DNA of 34,234 nucleotides from Mycobacterium sp. (GCA_026393245.1 JAPLAO010000135.1:7915-42148), one strand, 5' to 3'. Positions 8,649 through 16,409 are shown, counted from the stretch's first letter. Translations and numbers: made by a program. The notes: a model not told the origin generated them from the sequence alone.

Positions 8649-8654
8649 AGCTTA
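8649..8654 (-). promoter_or_regulatory. -10 candidate for leaderless cysG
   Basis: TAAGCT spans the TAA stop of cobB and lies 6 nt before GTG 8642. It would allow cysG, needed for sirohaem, to be made independently of the cob genes. Confidence 0.35.
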
Positions 8655-10028
8655 GTGAAGTGCCGCATGGCTGCGACCGGCCTGCTCGACGAACCGCCGG
8701 ACCGCGCGGGGCTGAGCCGCCGGATGGGTGTGCAGATACGCCGCGTGCACTCCAGCTTGTACCGCCCCATCGCTGGCCGCTTGATTCCCGGCCGAGTGAA
8801 GCAGCCAAGCCGGCTGCACCGGCTGTGCGAATTGGACTGTGGTGCGATGGAACTCGTGACCGGTCACCCGCTGGCCCTCGGCGTACAGTGCGGAATCTCC
8901 GGCGGCGACGGCGTCGCGATAGCCCAGTGTCAGCCGCGGGGTGAAGGTCGCCGATCCCGCCAATACGCCGCACATCGGGTGCCCATCGAGATCGGACATC
9001 AGATACGTGAGTCCGCCGCACTCGGCATGCACCGGGGCGCGGGTGGCCAGTTCACGAATCTGGGAGCGCAGCGCGGTATTGGTAGATAGCTGCTCGGGGT
9101 ACTGCTCGGGGAAGCCGCCCGGCAGCACCAGTGCCGCGCAGCGCTGCGGCAGGGAATCGGTAAGCGGATCGAAACTCACTACCTCGGCGCCGGCGGCGCA
9201 CAGAAGTTCGTTGTGCTCGGCGTAGTCGAAGGTGAAGGCGTTGCCAGCCGCGACTGCGACCACCGGCCGGCCGGTCACCGGCTCCCCCACCGCCTCAGTG
9301 GGTGACCACGACGCGCCCGGGGCAGCGGAGTTGGCGAGCGCGACGACCGCGTCCACGTCGACGTGCCGGGCCACCAGATCCGTCATCGCCGCCACCGCGG
9401 CCACCGCCTCGTCGCCGTGCTCGGTGGCGGTCACCAGACCGAGGTGCCGCGACGGGACCGCCAGTTCGTCGTGACGCGGCACCGCACCGAGCACCGGAAC
9501 ACCCACCGACTCGCAGGCCTGCCGCAACACCTGTTCGTGACGCTCCGAGCCCACCCGGTTAAGGATCACCCCGCCGATCCGCACTCCGCGAACAAACGTC
9601 GAAAGACCATGCAGCACAGCGCCGATGGTCTGACTCTGCCCACGCACATCGACAACCAGCACCACCGGAGCGCCGAGGAGTTGGGCGAGGCCTCCGGTGG
9701 AACCGCGTGCCGGCGAACGGAACTGCTCGTCGATACGGCCGTCGAAAAGACCCATCACACCTTCGATGACGGCGATATCGGCGGCCGCCGAGCCATGCCG
9801 GTAGAGCGGACCGATGAGATCCTCCCCGACCATCACCGGATCAAGGTTGCGGCCCGGCCGGCCCGCCGCCAACCCGTGATAGCCCGGATCGATGAAGTCG
9901 GGACCGACCTTGAACGGCGCGACACGATGACCAGCGCGGCGCAGGGCACCGATCAATCCTGTTGCGATGGTGGTCTTTCCGCTGCCGGAGGCGGGTGCGC
10001 CGATGACAACGGCGGGCGTGCTCACCAT
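8652..10028 (-). CDS. cobB: Cobyrinate a,c-diamide synthase (glutamine-hydrolysing)
   Basis: A 458-residue enzyme that amidates carboxylates a and c of the corrin ring, using glutamine and ATP. The N-terminal P-loop (GAPASGSGKTT, residues 11-21) and FKVGPDFIDPGYH form the dethiobiotin-synthetase-like ATP domain. The C-terminal triad-type glutaminase has its nucleophile Cys337 in HAECGGLTYL. Length matches the M. tuberculosis protein as recalled. The start ATG-GTG overlaps the end of cobO by 7 nt (cobO stop TGA at 10024-10022), so the two are translationally coupled. Whether the natural substrate is hydrogenobyrinate (aerobic route) or cobyrinate is not decided by the sequence. The nearby ChlID-type chelatase favours late cobalt insertion. 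Confidence 0.93.
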   Translation of the reverse strand: MVSTPAVVIGAPASGSGKTTIATGLIGALRRAGHRVAPFKVGPDFIDPGYHGLAAGRPGRNLDPVMVGEDLIGPLYRHGSAAADIAVIEGVMGLFDGRIDEQFRSPARGSTGGLAQLLGAPVVLVVDVRGQSQTIGAVLHGLSTFVRGVRIGGVILNRVGSERHEQVLRQACESVGVPVLGAVPRHDELAVPSRHLGLVTATEHGDEAVAAVAAMTDLVARHVDVDAVVALANSAAPGASWSPTEAVGEPVTGRPVVAVAAGNAFTFDYAEHNELLCAAGAEVVSFDPLTDSLPQRCAALVLPGGFPEQYPEQLSTNTALRSQIRELATRAPVHAECGGLTYLMSDLDGHPMCGVLAGSATFTPRLTLGYRDAVAAGDSALYAEGQRVTGHEFHRTTVQFAQPVQPAWLLHSAGNQAASDGAVQAGVHAAYLHTHPAAQPRAVRRFVEQAGRSHAALH

Positions 10029-10663
10029 TCCAGACCGCGCTGGCCCTTGCGCCCGACATCCATCGGGTGAGCGATCTTGGTCATCTCGGTCACCAGGTCG
10101 GCCACCTCGAGCAGCCGCGGCGGGGCTTCGCGTCCGGTGATCACGACGTGCTGGCGACCGGTCCGGGCCAGCAGTGTGTCCACCACGTCGTCGACGTCAA
10201 CCCAACCCCATTTAAGTGGGTAGGTGAACTCGTCGAGGACGTAGAAGTCATGGCGTTGCTCGGCAAGCCTGCGGGCGATCTCGGCCCAGCCGTCGACAGC
10301 GGCGGCGGCATGGTCCGCATCCGAACCTGACTTCTTGACCTGAGCCGAGGGTCGCGCCGGGCGCGCCCAGGACCAGCCCGCACCCATTTTGTTCCACTCG
10401 ACGGCTCCGCCGACTCCCTGCTCGGCGTGCAGGCGGCCGAGTCGCTCGAAGACGGACTCCTCACCGACCTTCCATTTGGCGCTCTTGACGAACTGGAACA
10501 CGCCGATGTCCATACCGGCGTTCCAGGCCCGCAGTGCCATTCCGAAGGCCGCCGTCGACTTACCCTTCCCGACGCCGGTGTGCACCGCGAGCACAGCGGT
10601 GTTGCGGCGTTGCCTGGTGGTCAGCCCGTCGTCGGGAATGATCAGGGGTTGTCCCTGTGGCAT
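10022..10663 (-). CDS. cobO: Corrinoid adenosyltransferase
   Basis: A 213-residue CobA/CobO-type ATP:cob(I)alamin adenosyltransferase. It moves the adenosyl group of ATP to reduced cobalt to form the upper ligand of adenosylcobalamin. The modified P-loop HTGVGKGKSTAAFG (about residues 27-40), FQFVKSAKWKVGEE, and VLDEFTYPLKWGW all belong to this family. The open frame continues upstream to 10945, but that part lies antiparallel inside the chelatase gene. ATG 10663 has AAGGGGG about 8 nt upstream, a clear ribosome binding site, and matches the family N-terminus. It lies 22 bp after the chelatase gene and overlaps cobB. Confidence 0.95.
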   Translation of the reverse strand: MPQGQPLIIPDDGLTTRQRRNTAVLAVHTGVGKGKSTAAFGMALRAWNAGMDIGVFQFVKSAKWKVGEESVFERLGRLHAEQGVGGAVEWNKMGAGWSWARPARPSAQVKKSGSDADHAAAAVDGWAEIARRLAEQRHDFYVLDEFTYPLKWGWVDVDDVVDTLLARTGRQHVVITGREAPPRLLEVADLVTEMTKIAHPMDVGRKGQRGLEW

Positions 10664-10685
10664 CGCGCGTCCCCCTTCCCGACTC

Positions 10686-12548
10686 TCACGCCGCCCGGCG
10701 CACAGCCTGCGCCAGATGATCCGCGCGCAATTGCTCCAGCCGCAGCACCGGTGCTCCAAGTTGATTAGCGAGTTCTGTCGCCAGACCCAATCGGATATAG
10801 GACGCCTCACAGTCCACCACCACCGCGGCGGCACCCTCGGCCACCAGCTGGGCGGCTGCAATACGACTGCGCCCCAACGGGTTCGGGCCGCCCGTGGCAC
10901 GCCCGTCGGTGAGCACCACCACCAGCGGCCGGCGGGTGCGGTCACGGGCTCGTTCGCGCATGACGACGTCGCGTGCGGCCAGCAGGCCCTCCGCTAACGG
11001 AGTTGTGCCGCCGGTGTCGAGCCGGGTTAGCCGCCGAGCTGCAATGTGCGCCGAGGCGGTCGGCGGCAGCACCAAGCGGGCGCCGTCGGCGCGGAACGTG
11101 ATGACGGCCACCTTGTCGCGGCGCTGATAGGCATCGCGCAGCAATGACAGTGCGGCCCCGGTGACCGCGGCCATCCGGTCACGCGCGGCCATCGAACCGG
11201 AAGCGTCGACGACGAAGATCACCAGGTTGCCCTCCCTGCCGACCCGGGCCGCGCGGCGGACGTCCTGCGCCTCGGGTCGCACCGGGCCGGCGACCGCGCG
11301 GCGGTTTGCGGTGGCCAGCAGTGTCGCGAACAGGTGCAGGCCGTAGCCCTGCGCGGGTGTAGCGCTGGCGCCCACCGTCGCGCCGGCGGAATTGCGTGCC
11401 GGCGAACGCCGTCCGGCGTGGCCGTCACCGACGCCGGGCACCGTCAACGCGCGGGTGCGGAAAGTAGCTGCAGGCGGTGCCGACGGACGGACTGTCGACG
11501 ATGAATTAGCTTGCCGAACAGGGCTTTCCGTCGATCCTTCCGCGGACTGGCCGCCTCCGGACGGATCGGGATCCGGCTCGGGTTCTCCGCCTGCATCGGC
11601 CGCGGCAGACAGTGCCTCGTCGAGATCGCCGGCGTCGATGCCCGGATCGTCGAACGGGTCGCGGCGACGCCGATGCGGCAGTGCGAGTTCGGCCGCCACC
11701 CGGATGTCGTCTTCGCCGACGGTGATTCTCCCGGTCGCTTCGCTTGCCCGGGTCTCCGCCCCGCGCCAGGCAGCATGGGCCACCGCGGTGCGCGCAATCA
11801 CCAGATCGGCCCGCATCCCGTCCACATCGAAGGCTGCGCACAGTGCGGCTATCCGATTCAACTCGCGATCGGGCAACTCGACCTCGTCCAGCAGTGCACG
11901 CGCGGCGGCGATCCGGATAGCCAGGTCGCTGTCGGCATCGGCGTACCGAGCGGCGAATCCCGCCGGGTCGGACTCATAGTCCAGCCGGCGGCGGATCACC
12001 TCGCTGCGCACCGTCACCTCGCGGGAGGCGTGCACGTCCACGGCCAGACCGAACCGGTCGAGCAACTGCGGGCGCAGTTCGCCCTCCTCCGGGTTCATGG
12101 TTCCGACCAGCACGAAACGTGACTCGTGGGAGTGCGACACCCCATCGCGTTCGATGTGTACGCGGCCCATCGCAGCGGTATCCAACAGGATGTCGACAAG
12201 ATGGTCGGGCAGCAGGTTGACCTCGTCGACGTAGAGCACACCGCCGTGCGCGCGCGACAGCAGACCTGGCGAGAAGGCGTGCTCGCCGTCGCGCAACACC
12301 TTCTGCAGATCCAGTGATCCGACGACGCGATCCTCGGTGGCGCCGATCGGCAACTCCACCAACTTCGCACCCGGATCGGCCTCGGTGAGCACCGCGGCCA
12401 ATGCCCGCACCGCGGTGGATTTGGCGGTGCCCTTCTCGCCGCGGATGAGTACGCCGCCGATCTCCGGGCGCACCGCGCACAGCAGCAGCGCCAGCCGCAG
12501 CCGGTCGTGGCCGACGATGGCGCTCAGCGGGTAGCCCGGCGGGATCAC
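10686..12548 (-). CDS. ChlI-ChlD fusion: AAA+ and VWA chelatase subunit (Rv2850c-like)
   Basis: A 620-residue protein joining two chelatase subunits. Residues 1 to about 320 are a ChlI/BchI-type AAA+ ATPase: Walker [10 protein letters not shown] (37-45), Walker [12 protein letters not shown], and the sensor region [21 protein letters not shown]. An acidic Pro/Gly linker with DPDPSGGG follows. The C-terminal VWA domain has an intact MIDAS: DASGS (448-452), GGTTPL and LTDGRATG. Such proteins drive Mg or Co insertion with a large catalytic subunit. Mycobacteria do not make chlorophyll, and this gene abuts cobO and cobB, so CobN (not in the window) is the probable partner. GTG 12548 overlaps the GNAT stop as GTGA; the longer frame to 12668 runs into the GNAT gene. 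Confidence 0.9.
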   Translation of the reverse strand: MIPPGYPLSAIVGHDRLRLALLLCAVRPEIGGVLIRGEKGTAKSTAVRALAAVLTEADPGAKLVELPIGATEDRVVGSLDLQKVLRDGEHAFSPGLLSRAHGGVLYVDEVNLLPDHLVDILLDTAAMGRVHIERDGVSHSHESRFVLVGTMNPEEGELRPQLLDRFGLAVDVHASREVTVRSEVIRRRLDYESDPAGFAARYADADSDLAIRIAAARALLDEVELPDRELNRIAALCAAFDVDGMRADLVIARTAVAHAAWRGAETRASEATGRITVGEDDIRVAAELALPHRRRRDPFDDPGIDAGDLDEALSAAADAGGEPEPDPDPSGGGQSAEGSTESPVRQANSSSTVRPSAPPAATFRTRALTVPGVGDGHAGRRSPARNSAGATVGASATPAQGYGLHLFATLLATANRRAVAGPVRPEAQDVRRAARVGREGNLVIFVVDASGSMAARDRMAAVTGAALSLLRDAYQRRDKVAVITFRADGARLVLPPTASAHIAARRLTRLDTGGTTPLAEGLLAARDVVMRERARDRTRRPLVVVLTDGRATGGPNPLGRSRIAAAQLVAEGAAAVVVDCEASYIRLGLATELANQLGAPVLRLEQLRADHLAQAVRRAA

Positions 12549-12997
12549 GAGCGCGCCCGCAGCATCGGGACGTGCGGGATACCGTCCTCGACGAACTCGT
12601 CGCCGGCCACCACGAAGCCGTGCCTGGCGTACATCTCGACCAGATAGGTCTGGGCGTTGATATGGCACGGGTGCTCGCCGACGTCGGCTAACGCGGCCCG
12701 CAGCAGCCGGGTGGCATGCCCGCCGCTCCGAGCGGATTGTTTGGTAAACACCCGACCGACACGGAACAGCTTGCGACCGTTGGGGTTTTCCTCTATCAGA
12801 CGCAGTACCGAGATGACCTCACCGACCGGCTCCTGCAGCCAGAAGTGGCGGGTCTGGGACTGCAGATCGCGGCCGTCCAACTCCGGGTAGGGGCAGGCCT
12901 GCTCGACGACGAAAACCTCGACGCGCAGTTTCAGCAACTCATACAGGGTTGCCGTGTCGAGATCCTTTCCCCAACAACGGCGCAACGCGACCGTCAC
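12545..12997 (-). CDS. ElaA-like GNAT acetyltransferase (Rv2851c-like)
   Basis: A 150-residue GNAT-fold protein. The N-terminus [39 protein letters not shown] is characteristic of the ElaA subgroup. Motif A, which binds acetyl-CoA, is degenerate around [14 protein letters not shown], and the C-terminal strand reads [24 protein letters not shown]. The substrate is unknown for this subgroup. GTG 12997 overlaps the stop of the mqo remnant as GTGA, and no Shine-Dalgarno sequence precedes it. Its translation therefore probably depends on ribosomes finishing the remnant ORF. Its own stop overlaps the chelatase start in the same way. Confidence 0.88.
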   Translation of the reverse strand: MTVALRRCWGKDLDTATLYELLKLRVEVFVVEQACPYPELDGRDLQSQTRHFWLQEPVGEVISVLRLIEENPNGRKLFRVGRVFTKQSARSGGHATRLLRAALADVGEHPCHINAQTYLVEMYARHGFVVAGDEFVEDGIPHVPMLRARS

Positions 12998-13239
12998 ACG
13001 ACTGCCGAGCCGACGTTTCGGTCCAGGCCCAGCACCGTGGTTCCGTGTGCCCACACCTGCTCGAACAGGCGAGGCTCGGCGTTGTTCCATGGGTCGCTGC
13101 TCTCGGCGGCGGCGGCGTCGAGGCGTTCCACCAGCGTGATCGACCAGTCCGGCTCGACCAGTCGCAGCAGAGCGCCCGGCGTCGCGCTCATGATGCCGGC
13201 ACCAACCGGTAGCACATCGGTCTTACTGTTCTCAGACAC
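12994..13239 (-). pseudogene. mqo: In-frame deletion remnant of malate:quinone oxidoreductase
   Basis: An 81-codon ORF made of both ends of Mqo. Residues 1-54 ([13 protein letters not shown] ... [24 protein letters not shown]) match the Mqo N-terminus with its FAD-binding GAGIMS motif. Residues 55-81 ([18 protein letters not shown]) match the Mqo C-terminus (EPALFDEVW-W-TKAL-L in M. tuberculosis, from memory). About 410 codons between them are missing. Full-length Mqo (about 490 residues) oxidises malate with quinone at the membrane; this remnant cannot. A -10 hexamer 6 nt before GTG 13239 and the GTGA overlap with the GNAT gene are preserved. M. tuberculosis has mqo (Rv2852c) exactly here. 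Some substitutions (DVLPVG, MSATPG) suggest decay of the fold. Confidence 0.85.
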
Positions 13240-13245
13240 GACGAT

Positions 13246-13251
13246 AGGCTA
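13246..13251 (-). promoter_or_regulatory. -10 element of the mqo remnant/cobalamin run
   Basis: TAGCCT on the - strand lies 6 nt before GTG 13239, so transcription would start at the start codon. It is the only promoter-like signal I see ahead of the GNAT, chelatase, cobO and cobB genes. Confidence 0.5.
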
Positions 13252-13304
13252 TCCCCACCGGCGCGTCCCCGACCGACGGAGTGATCAGAGCCACCCCCCG
13301 CGGT

Positions 13305-13310
13305 TAAAGT
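13305..13310 (+). promoter_or_regulatory. -10 element of the Rv2854-like hydrolase gene
   Basis: TAAAGT is followed by 6 nt and GTG 13317, a leaderless arrangement. No Shine-Dalgarno sequence is present. Confidence 0.5.
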
Positions 13311-13316
13311 TGGGTT

Positions 13317-14306
13317 GTGACGGCAGCGCAGGCCGAGTGGACCGACGACGTCCTCGCCGGTTACGTCCAGACCACCCGAGCACTGGGCGCCGACCCCGAC
13401 GGCGAAGGTGACCTGTTTGCCACTCTGGTTCGCTCAGCCGACCCAACCCCGTCGCCGCGCGCGGTGCTGGCGTTGCACGGGTACACCGACTACTTCTTCA
13501 ATACCGAACTTGCCGACCACTTCGCGGCCACTGGCTGGCGGTTCTACGGCCTGGATTCACACCGGTGCGGCCGCTCCTGGCGGGCGGGCCAGACCCCGCA
13601 CTTCACCACGGATCTGGCTCGCTATGACCGCGAGTTGGAGTGGGCGATGGCGATAATTGCCGCCGAGAATCCCGCGGCGGCGACGGTCGTCTACGGCCAC
13701 TCGACCGGTGGTCTGGTGGCGGCGCTGTGGCTGAACCGGGTGCGCCGACGCGGCGACACCGCGACAATGGGCATTGCCGGACTGGTGCTCAACAGTCCAT
13801 TCCTGGATCTCAACGGACCGGCGATCCTGCGCACCCGGGCAACCTCGACGGCGATCGGGGCGGTCTCGAAGGTGAGCAAGACCCGGGTGGTGCGCGGGTC
13901 CGGTTCCGGTGGCTACGGACAGACGCTGCATCGGCAGTATCACGGGGAGTTCGATTACAACCTGCAATGGAAGCCGGTGGGCGGCTTCCCGGTGACGGTC
14001 GGGTGGATTCACGCCATCCGTCGCGCACAGGCGACGCTGCATCAAGGTCTGGACATCGGGGTGCCCAATCTGGTGCTGCGCTCCGATCACAGCGTCGCCG
14101 AGAGCGCCGAGACCGAGGTGCTGCAACGCGGTGACGCGGTGCTCGACGTCGCGCACATCTCCCGGTGGGCCGGCTGTCTGGGCAACCGGACCACCAGCGT
14201 GCCGGTCAAAGACGCCAAGCATGACGTGTTCCTGTCACTGGCCGAACCGCGCGCGACGGCCTATGCCGAACTTGATACCTGGCTGGAGCAGTTGGCCTTG
14301 CCCTGA
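13317..14306 (+). CDS. Alpha/beta hydrolase, monoacylglycerol-lipase-like (Rv2854-like)
   Basis: A 329-residue serine hydrolase of the S33/Hydrolase_4 type. The oxyanion region is ALHGYTDYFF, the nucleophile elbow is VYGHSTGG with Ser129, and the catalytic His lies in VKDAKHDVFLS near the C-terminus. GLDSHRCGRSWR matches the D-x-R-G-x-G-x-S loop after strand 4 in this family. There is no signal peptide, so it is probably cytosolic and acts on acylglycerols or other esters; the substrate is not known. GTG 13317 is supported by a -10 hexamer at leaderless distance. It diverges from the mqo remnant across 77 bp, as Rv2854 does from mqo apart from a PE_PGRS gene in M. tuberculosis. Confidence 0.88.
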   Translation: MTAAQAEWTDDVLAGYVQTTRALGADPDGEGDLFATLVRSADPTPSPRAVLALHGYTDYFFNTELADHFAATGWRFYGLDSHRCGRSWRAGQTPHFTTDLARYDRELEWAMAIIAAENPAAATVVYGHSTGGLVAALWLNRVRRRGDTATMGIAGLVLNSPFLDLNGPAILRTRATSTAIGAVSKVSKTRVVRGSGSGGYGQTLHRQYHGEFDYNLQWKPVGGFPVTVGWIHAIRRAQATLHQGLDIGVPNLVLRSDHSVAESAETEVLQRGDAVLDVAHISRWAGCLGNRTTSVPVKDAKHDVFLSLAEPRATAYAELDTWLEQLALP

Positions 14307-14311
14307 GCCGC

Positions 14312-14365
14312 GAGTGTGCGGTTCTCGACGACGCCGCGGCGTGTCACGGATGAAACCGCACACTC
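14312..14365. terminator. Inverted repeat after the hydrolase gene
   Basis: Perfect 12-bp arms GAGTGTGCGGTT (14312-14323) and AACCGCACACTC (14354-14365) enclose a 30-nt loop with GC-rich pairing potential. It starts 5 nt after the hydrolase stop and has no T-tract. It shares the core CGAGTGTG with the element at 914-969. Confidence 0.5.
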
Positions 14366-14424
14366 AAGGGCCCTCGGCGGCTGGAACGCCCAGCGAGGGT
14401 CTTGCGATCATCCGTGCGAAACCA

Positions 14425-14455
14425 TTGACACGACAGGGCGCATGTGGATTAGGGT
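14425..14455 (+). promoter_or_regulatory. Promoter of the LpqN-like lipoprotein gene
   Basis: A consensus -35 TTGACA (14425-14430) is followed at 19 bp by TAGGGT (14450-14455). A hairpin with GAGCCC/GGGCTC arms (14461-14477) then forms most of the short leader ahead of the ribosome binding site. Confidence 0.5.
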
Positions 14456-14496
14456 TCCGTGAGCCCAACGGGGGCTCGCAGAGAGGTTTCACAGCC

Positions 14497-15135
14497 ATGA
14501 AGAGAATTTCCCCACTGCTTCCCGCGACCGGCGTGGCCGCGATGGTCCTGTGCGCAACGCTCGCCGGCTGCAGTTCCGGTACCAAAACCGCGACGACCAG
14601 TTCAGCCACTGCCGCGTCGAGTGCGTCGACCACGTCTAGTTCCGCGTCGAGCACAGCCGCCGAGTCAACCGACCCCGAATCAACCGATACAGCGCACTAC
14701 GCCGACGTCACACTGCCCGACTTGCCAGGATGGTCCGACGACCCAAATGTGGCATGGCAAGAGGGCAACGATTACTACCATGTGGCGGCACTCAAGTACG
14801 GGGAAACAGCCACCAGCATTCAGGTTCTCATCCGCAGGTTGGATCCGGGCAACGACCCGGTTGAGGGCGCGAAGGTCCTCGTTACTAAGGCTACGGACGG
14901 CTGTGAACTCAACGGTGACCCCGCTCCAGCTACCATGAGCGGGTTCAACGGCTACAGTGCCGAGTCCAGTTGCAAGAGCGGAGTGCAGAACAGCGAATTA
15001 GCTCTGGGAATCAACGAGACCTCCAGCGCGCCACCTTCAGTGGTGTACATCGCGGGCATTTCCACCTCTGAGACCGCGGCCAAGGTGAAAGAAGCCCTGG
15101 ACCTCATCGCGAGCGAGGGGACTATCGTCCCCTGA
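14497..15135 (+). CDS. LpqN/LpqT-like lipoprotein
   Basis: A 212-residue secreted lipoprotein. The signal peptide MKRISPLLPATGVAAMVLCATLAGC ends in a lipobox with Cys25, the lipidation site. A Ser/Thr/Ala-rich linker (residues 26-66) precedes the folded domain beginning YADVTLPDLPGW. The pattern of an early LPDLPGW, a middle GFNGYSAESS and a C-terminal LIASEGTIVP resembles mycobacterial LpqN. Two cysteines (in DGCELNG and ESSCKSG) could form a disulfide. LpqN-type proteins are cell-envelope proteins of unclear biochemistry. ATG 14497 has GAGAGG about 10 nt upstream; the longer frame back to 14131 overlaps the hydrolase gene and is rejected. It ends 5 bp from the convergent nicT stop. Confidence 0.8.
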   Translation: MKRISPLLPATGVAAMVLCATLAGCSSGTKTATTSSATAASSASTTSSSASSTAAESTDPESTDTAHYADVTLPDLPGWSDDPNVAWQEGNDYYHVAALKYGETATSIQVLIRRLDPGNDPVEGAKVLVTKATDGCELNGDPAPATMSGFNGYSAESSCKSGVQNSELALGINETSSAPPSVVYIAGISTSETAAKVKEALDLIASEGTIVP

Positions 15136-15140
15136 TGCGC

Positions 15141-16214
15141 CTACTGCTGGGACTGCCAGCGTCGTTCGGGTCGGCCGTAGCGCCAGAAGCCGATCGCTGC
15201 GGCCCAGGTGACCACGAATAACCCGACGACGACGAAGCCGACACGTTCCAGGCTGATCGAAGCAATCCATTCGGTGACCGGATTGGACCAACCCAGATCG
15301 TCGCGCGCCACCGACACCAGTTCGATGGTGCCGATCAGTAGCGCCACCACCACCGACAGGCCGGTAATGGTCAGGTTGTAGTAGATCTTTCGAATCGGGT
15401 TGGCGAATGCCCAATCGTAGGCCACCGACATGAACACCCCATCGAGACTGTCCATCAGACTCATACCCGCGGCGAACAGCACCGGCAGAGTCAGGACCGC
15501 GTACCAGGGCACCCCGGCTGCCGCACCGGTGCCGGCGAGTGCCAGCAGTGTCACTTCGGTCGCGGTATCGAAGCCCAACCCGAACAACACCCCGACGACG
15601 AACATCTGGGCCGGCCGGGCGATGCGCCGCATGACAGGGCGCAGGAGACGAGCCAGCAGGCCGCGATTGTCAAGCTGATCCTCGAGTTCCTGCTCGTTGA
15701 ATCGGCCCGCGCGCAACCCTGCGAAGGCCCGCCAAATACCTACTAAAGCAACAATATTGACGATAGCGATCAGATACAGAAATCCACCCGATGCCAGGGT
15801 TCCGGCCACGCCCAACACATGACGGGTGGGTGAATCGGTATCGAGCAGTACGCTCGCCGTCCGGGCCGCGGCCACCACCAGCAGTGCCAGCACCACCACC
15901 ATCGCCGAATGACCGAGGGCGAACCAGAATCCCACCGCCTTGGGTCTGGCACCGTCGGCGGTCAGCTTGCGCGTGACATTGTCGATGGCGGCGATGTGGT
16001 CGGCGTCGAAGGCGTGTCGCAGGCCCAGCATGTAAGCGGTGACACCGAGGCCGATGGAGAGCACCTGTGCACCAACCTGGTACCGCTGGGGTTCCACCAC
16101 CAGGATCAGTGTGCCGAAGCCGACCGCGTGCAACGCCGCGATCACACCGACCAGCGCACAGACCTGCACCCAGTCTTTACGGTTCCAGGAAAGGACTAGC
16201 CGGCGTAGCGCCAT
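15141..16214 (-). CDS. nicT: NiCoT-family nickel/cobalt transporter
   Basis: A 357-residue inner-membrane permease with about eight hydrophobic segments. All NiCoT signatures are present: RHAFDADHIAAIDNVTR (helix 2, from residue 66; the His/Asp metal site), LGFDTATEVTLLAL, and LFAAGMSLMDSLDGVFM. A basic/acidic loop with LRAGRFNEQELEDQLDNRG sits between helices. Members import Ni2+, Co2+ or both at high affinity. The cobalamin riboswitch just upstream indicates that cobalt for B12 is the relevant metal here. ATG 16214 has GGAGG 4 nt upstream, both held in a potential hairpin. In M. tuberculosis nicT (Rv2856) lies in the same neighbourhood but on the opposite strand. Confidence 0.93.
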   Translation of the reverse strand: MALRRLVLSWNRKDWVQVCALVGVIAALHAVGFGTLILVVEPQRYQVGAQVLSIGLGVTAYMLGLRHAFDADHIAAIDNVTRKLTADGARPKAVGFWFALGHSAMVVVLALLVVAAARTASVLLDTDSPTRHVLGVAGTLASGGFLYLIAIVNIVALVGIWRAFAGLRAGRFNEQELEDQLDNRGLLARLLRPVMRRIARPAQMFVVGVLFGLGFDTATEVTLLALAGTGAAAGVPWYAVLTLPVLFAAGMSLMDSLDGVFMSVAYDWAFANPIRKIYYNLTITGLSVVVALLIGTIELVSVARDDLGWSNPVTEWIASISLERVGFVVVGLFVVTWAAAIGFWRYGRPERRWQSQQ

Positions 16215-16257
16215 GCAACCTCCGCATGGGGATCTCGCGTCCCCGTCGTGGTGACCT
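16211..16257 (-). promoter_or_regulatory. Riboswitch expression platform: ribosome-site hairpin of nicT
   Basis: Between the aptamer and nicT the RNA can form CCAUGC (16229-16224) with GCAUGG (16216-16211). This traps the GGAGG ribosome site in the loop and the AUG in the stem. A second hairpin GGGGA/UCCCC (16244-16240 with 16232-16228) and an alternative pairing CCCGUC/GACGGG (16265-16260 with 16247-16242) compete with it and with aptamer stem P1. Control of translation initiation is the likely mode. Confidence 0.6.
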
Positions 16258-16360
16258 CGGACGGGAGGGTCTGGCTACCAACCTCGTCGCGGCGACCCCG
16301 CTACCGGTTGGACACAGTGGCGCGACCGCACCGGAATCTCACCGGTTTCCGCACCGTCCG
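16258..16360 (-). ncRNA. Cobalamin (B12) riboswitch aptamer
   Basis: The - strand carries the conserved cobalamin elements in order. GGAAACCGGUGAGAUUCCGG is at 16350-16331, followed by CGGUCGCGCCACUGUG with the invariant GCCACUG (16321-16315). The B12 box variant AGCCAGACCCUCCC ends near 16263. Closing stem P1 is CGGACGG (16360-16354) with CCGUCCG (16264-16258). It precedes a cobalt/nickel transporter, a standard target of such riboswitches. At about 103 nt it is compact compared with most members of the family. Confidence 0.88.
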
Positions 16361-16374
16361 AACTGAACCGGCCA

Positions 16375-16380
16375 ACCATA
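16375..16380 (-). promoter_or_regulatory. -10 candidate for the riboswitch-nicT transcript
   Basis: TATGGT on the - strand would start RNA around 16368, a few bases before riboswitch stem P1. I see no convincing -35. Confidence 0.35.
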
Positions 16381-16409
16381 CCGCGCCGAGTTCCTCCCCG
16401 GCTCGCGAA

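Noticed and set aside
7707-9089. 460-codon open frame opposite cysG and cobB
   Set aside because: It spans two well-identified genes on the other strand and shows no domain.
10664-10945. N-terminal extension of cobO
   Set aside because: It lies in a second frame of the chelatase gene and looks like a GC-rich shadow (Trp/Arg-rich). ATG 10663 has a strong ribosome site.
12994-13239. A genuine small flavoprotein
   Set aside because: It keeps only the first FAD-binding strand-loop of Mqo and joins directly to the Mqo C-terminus, too little for a flavin or substrate site.
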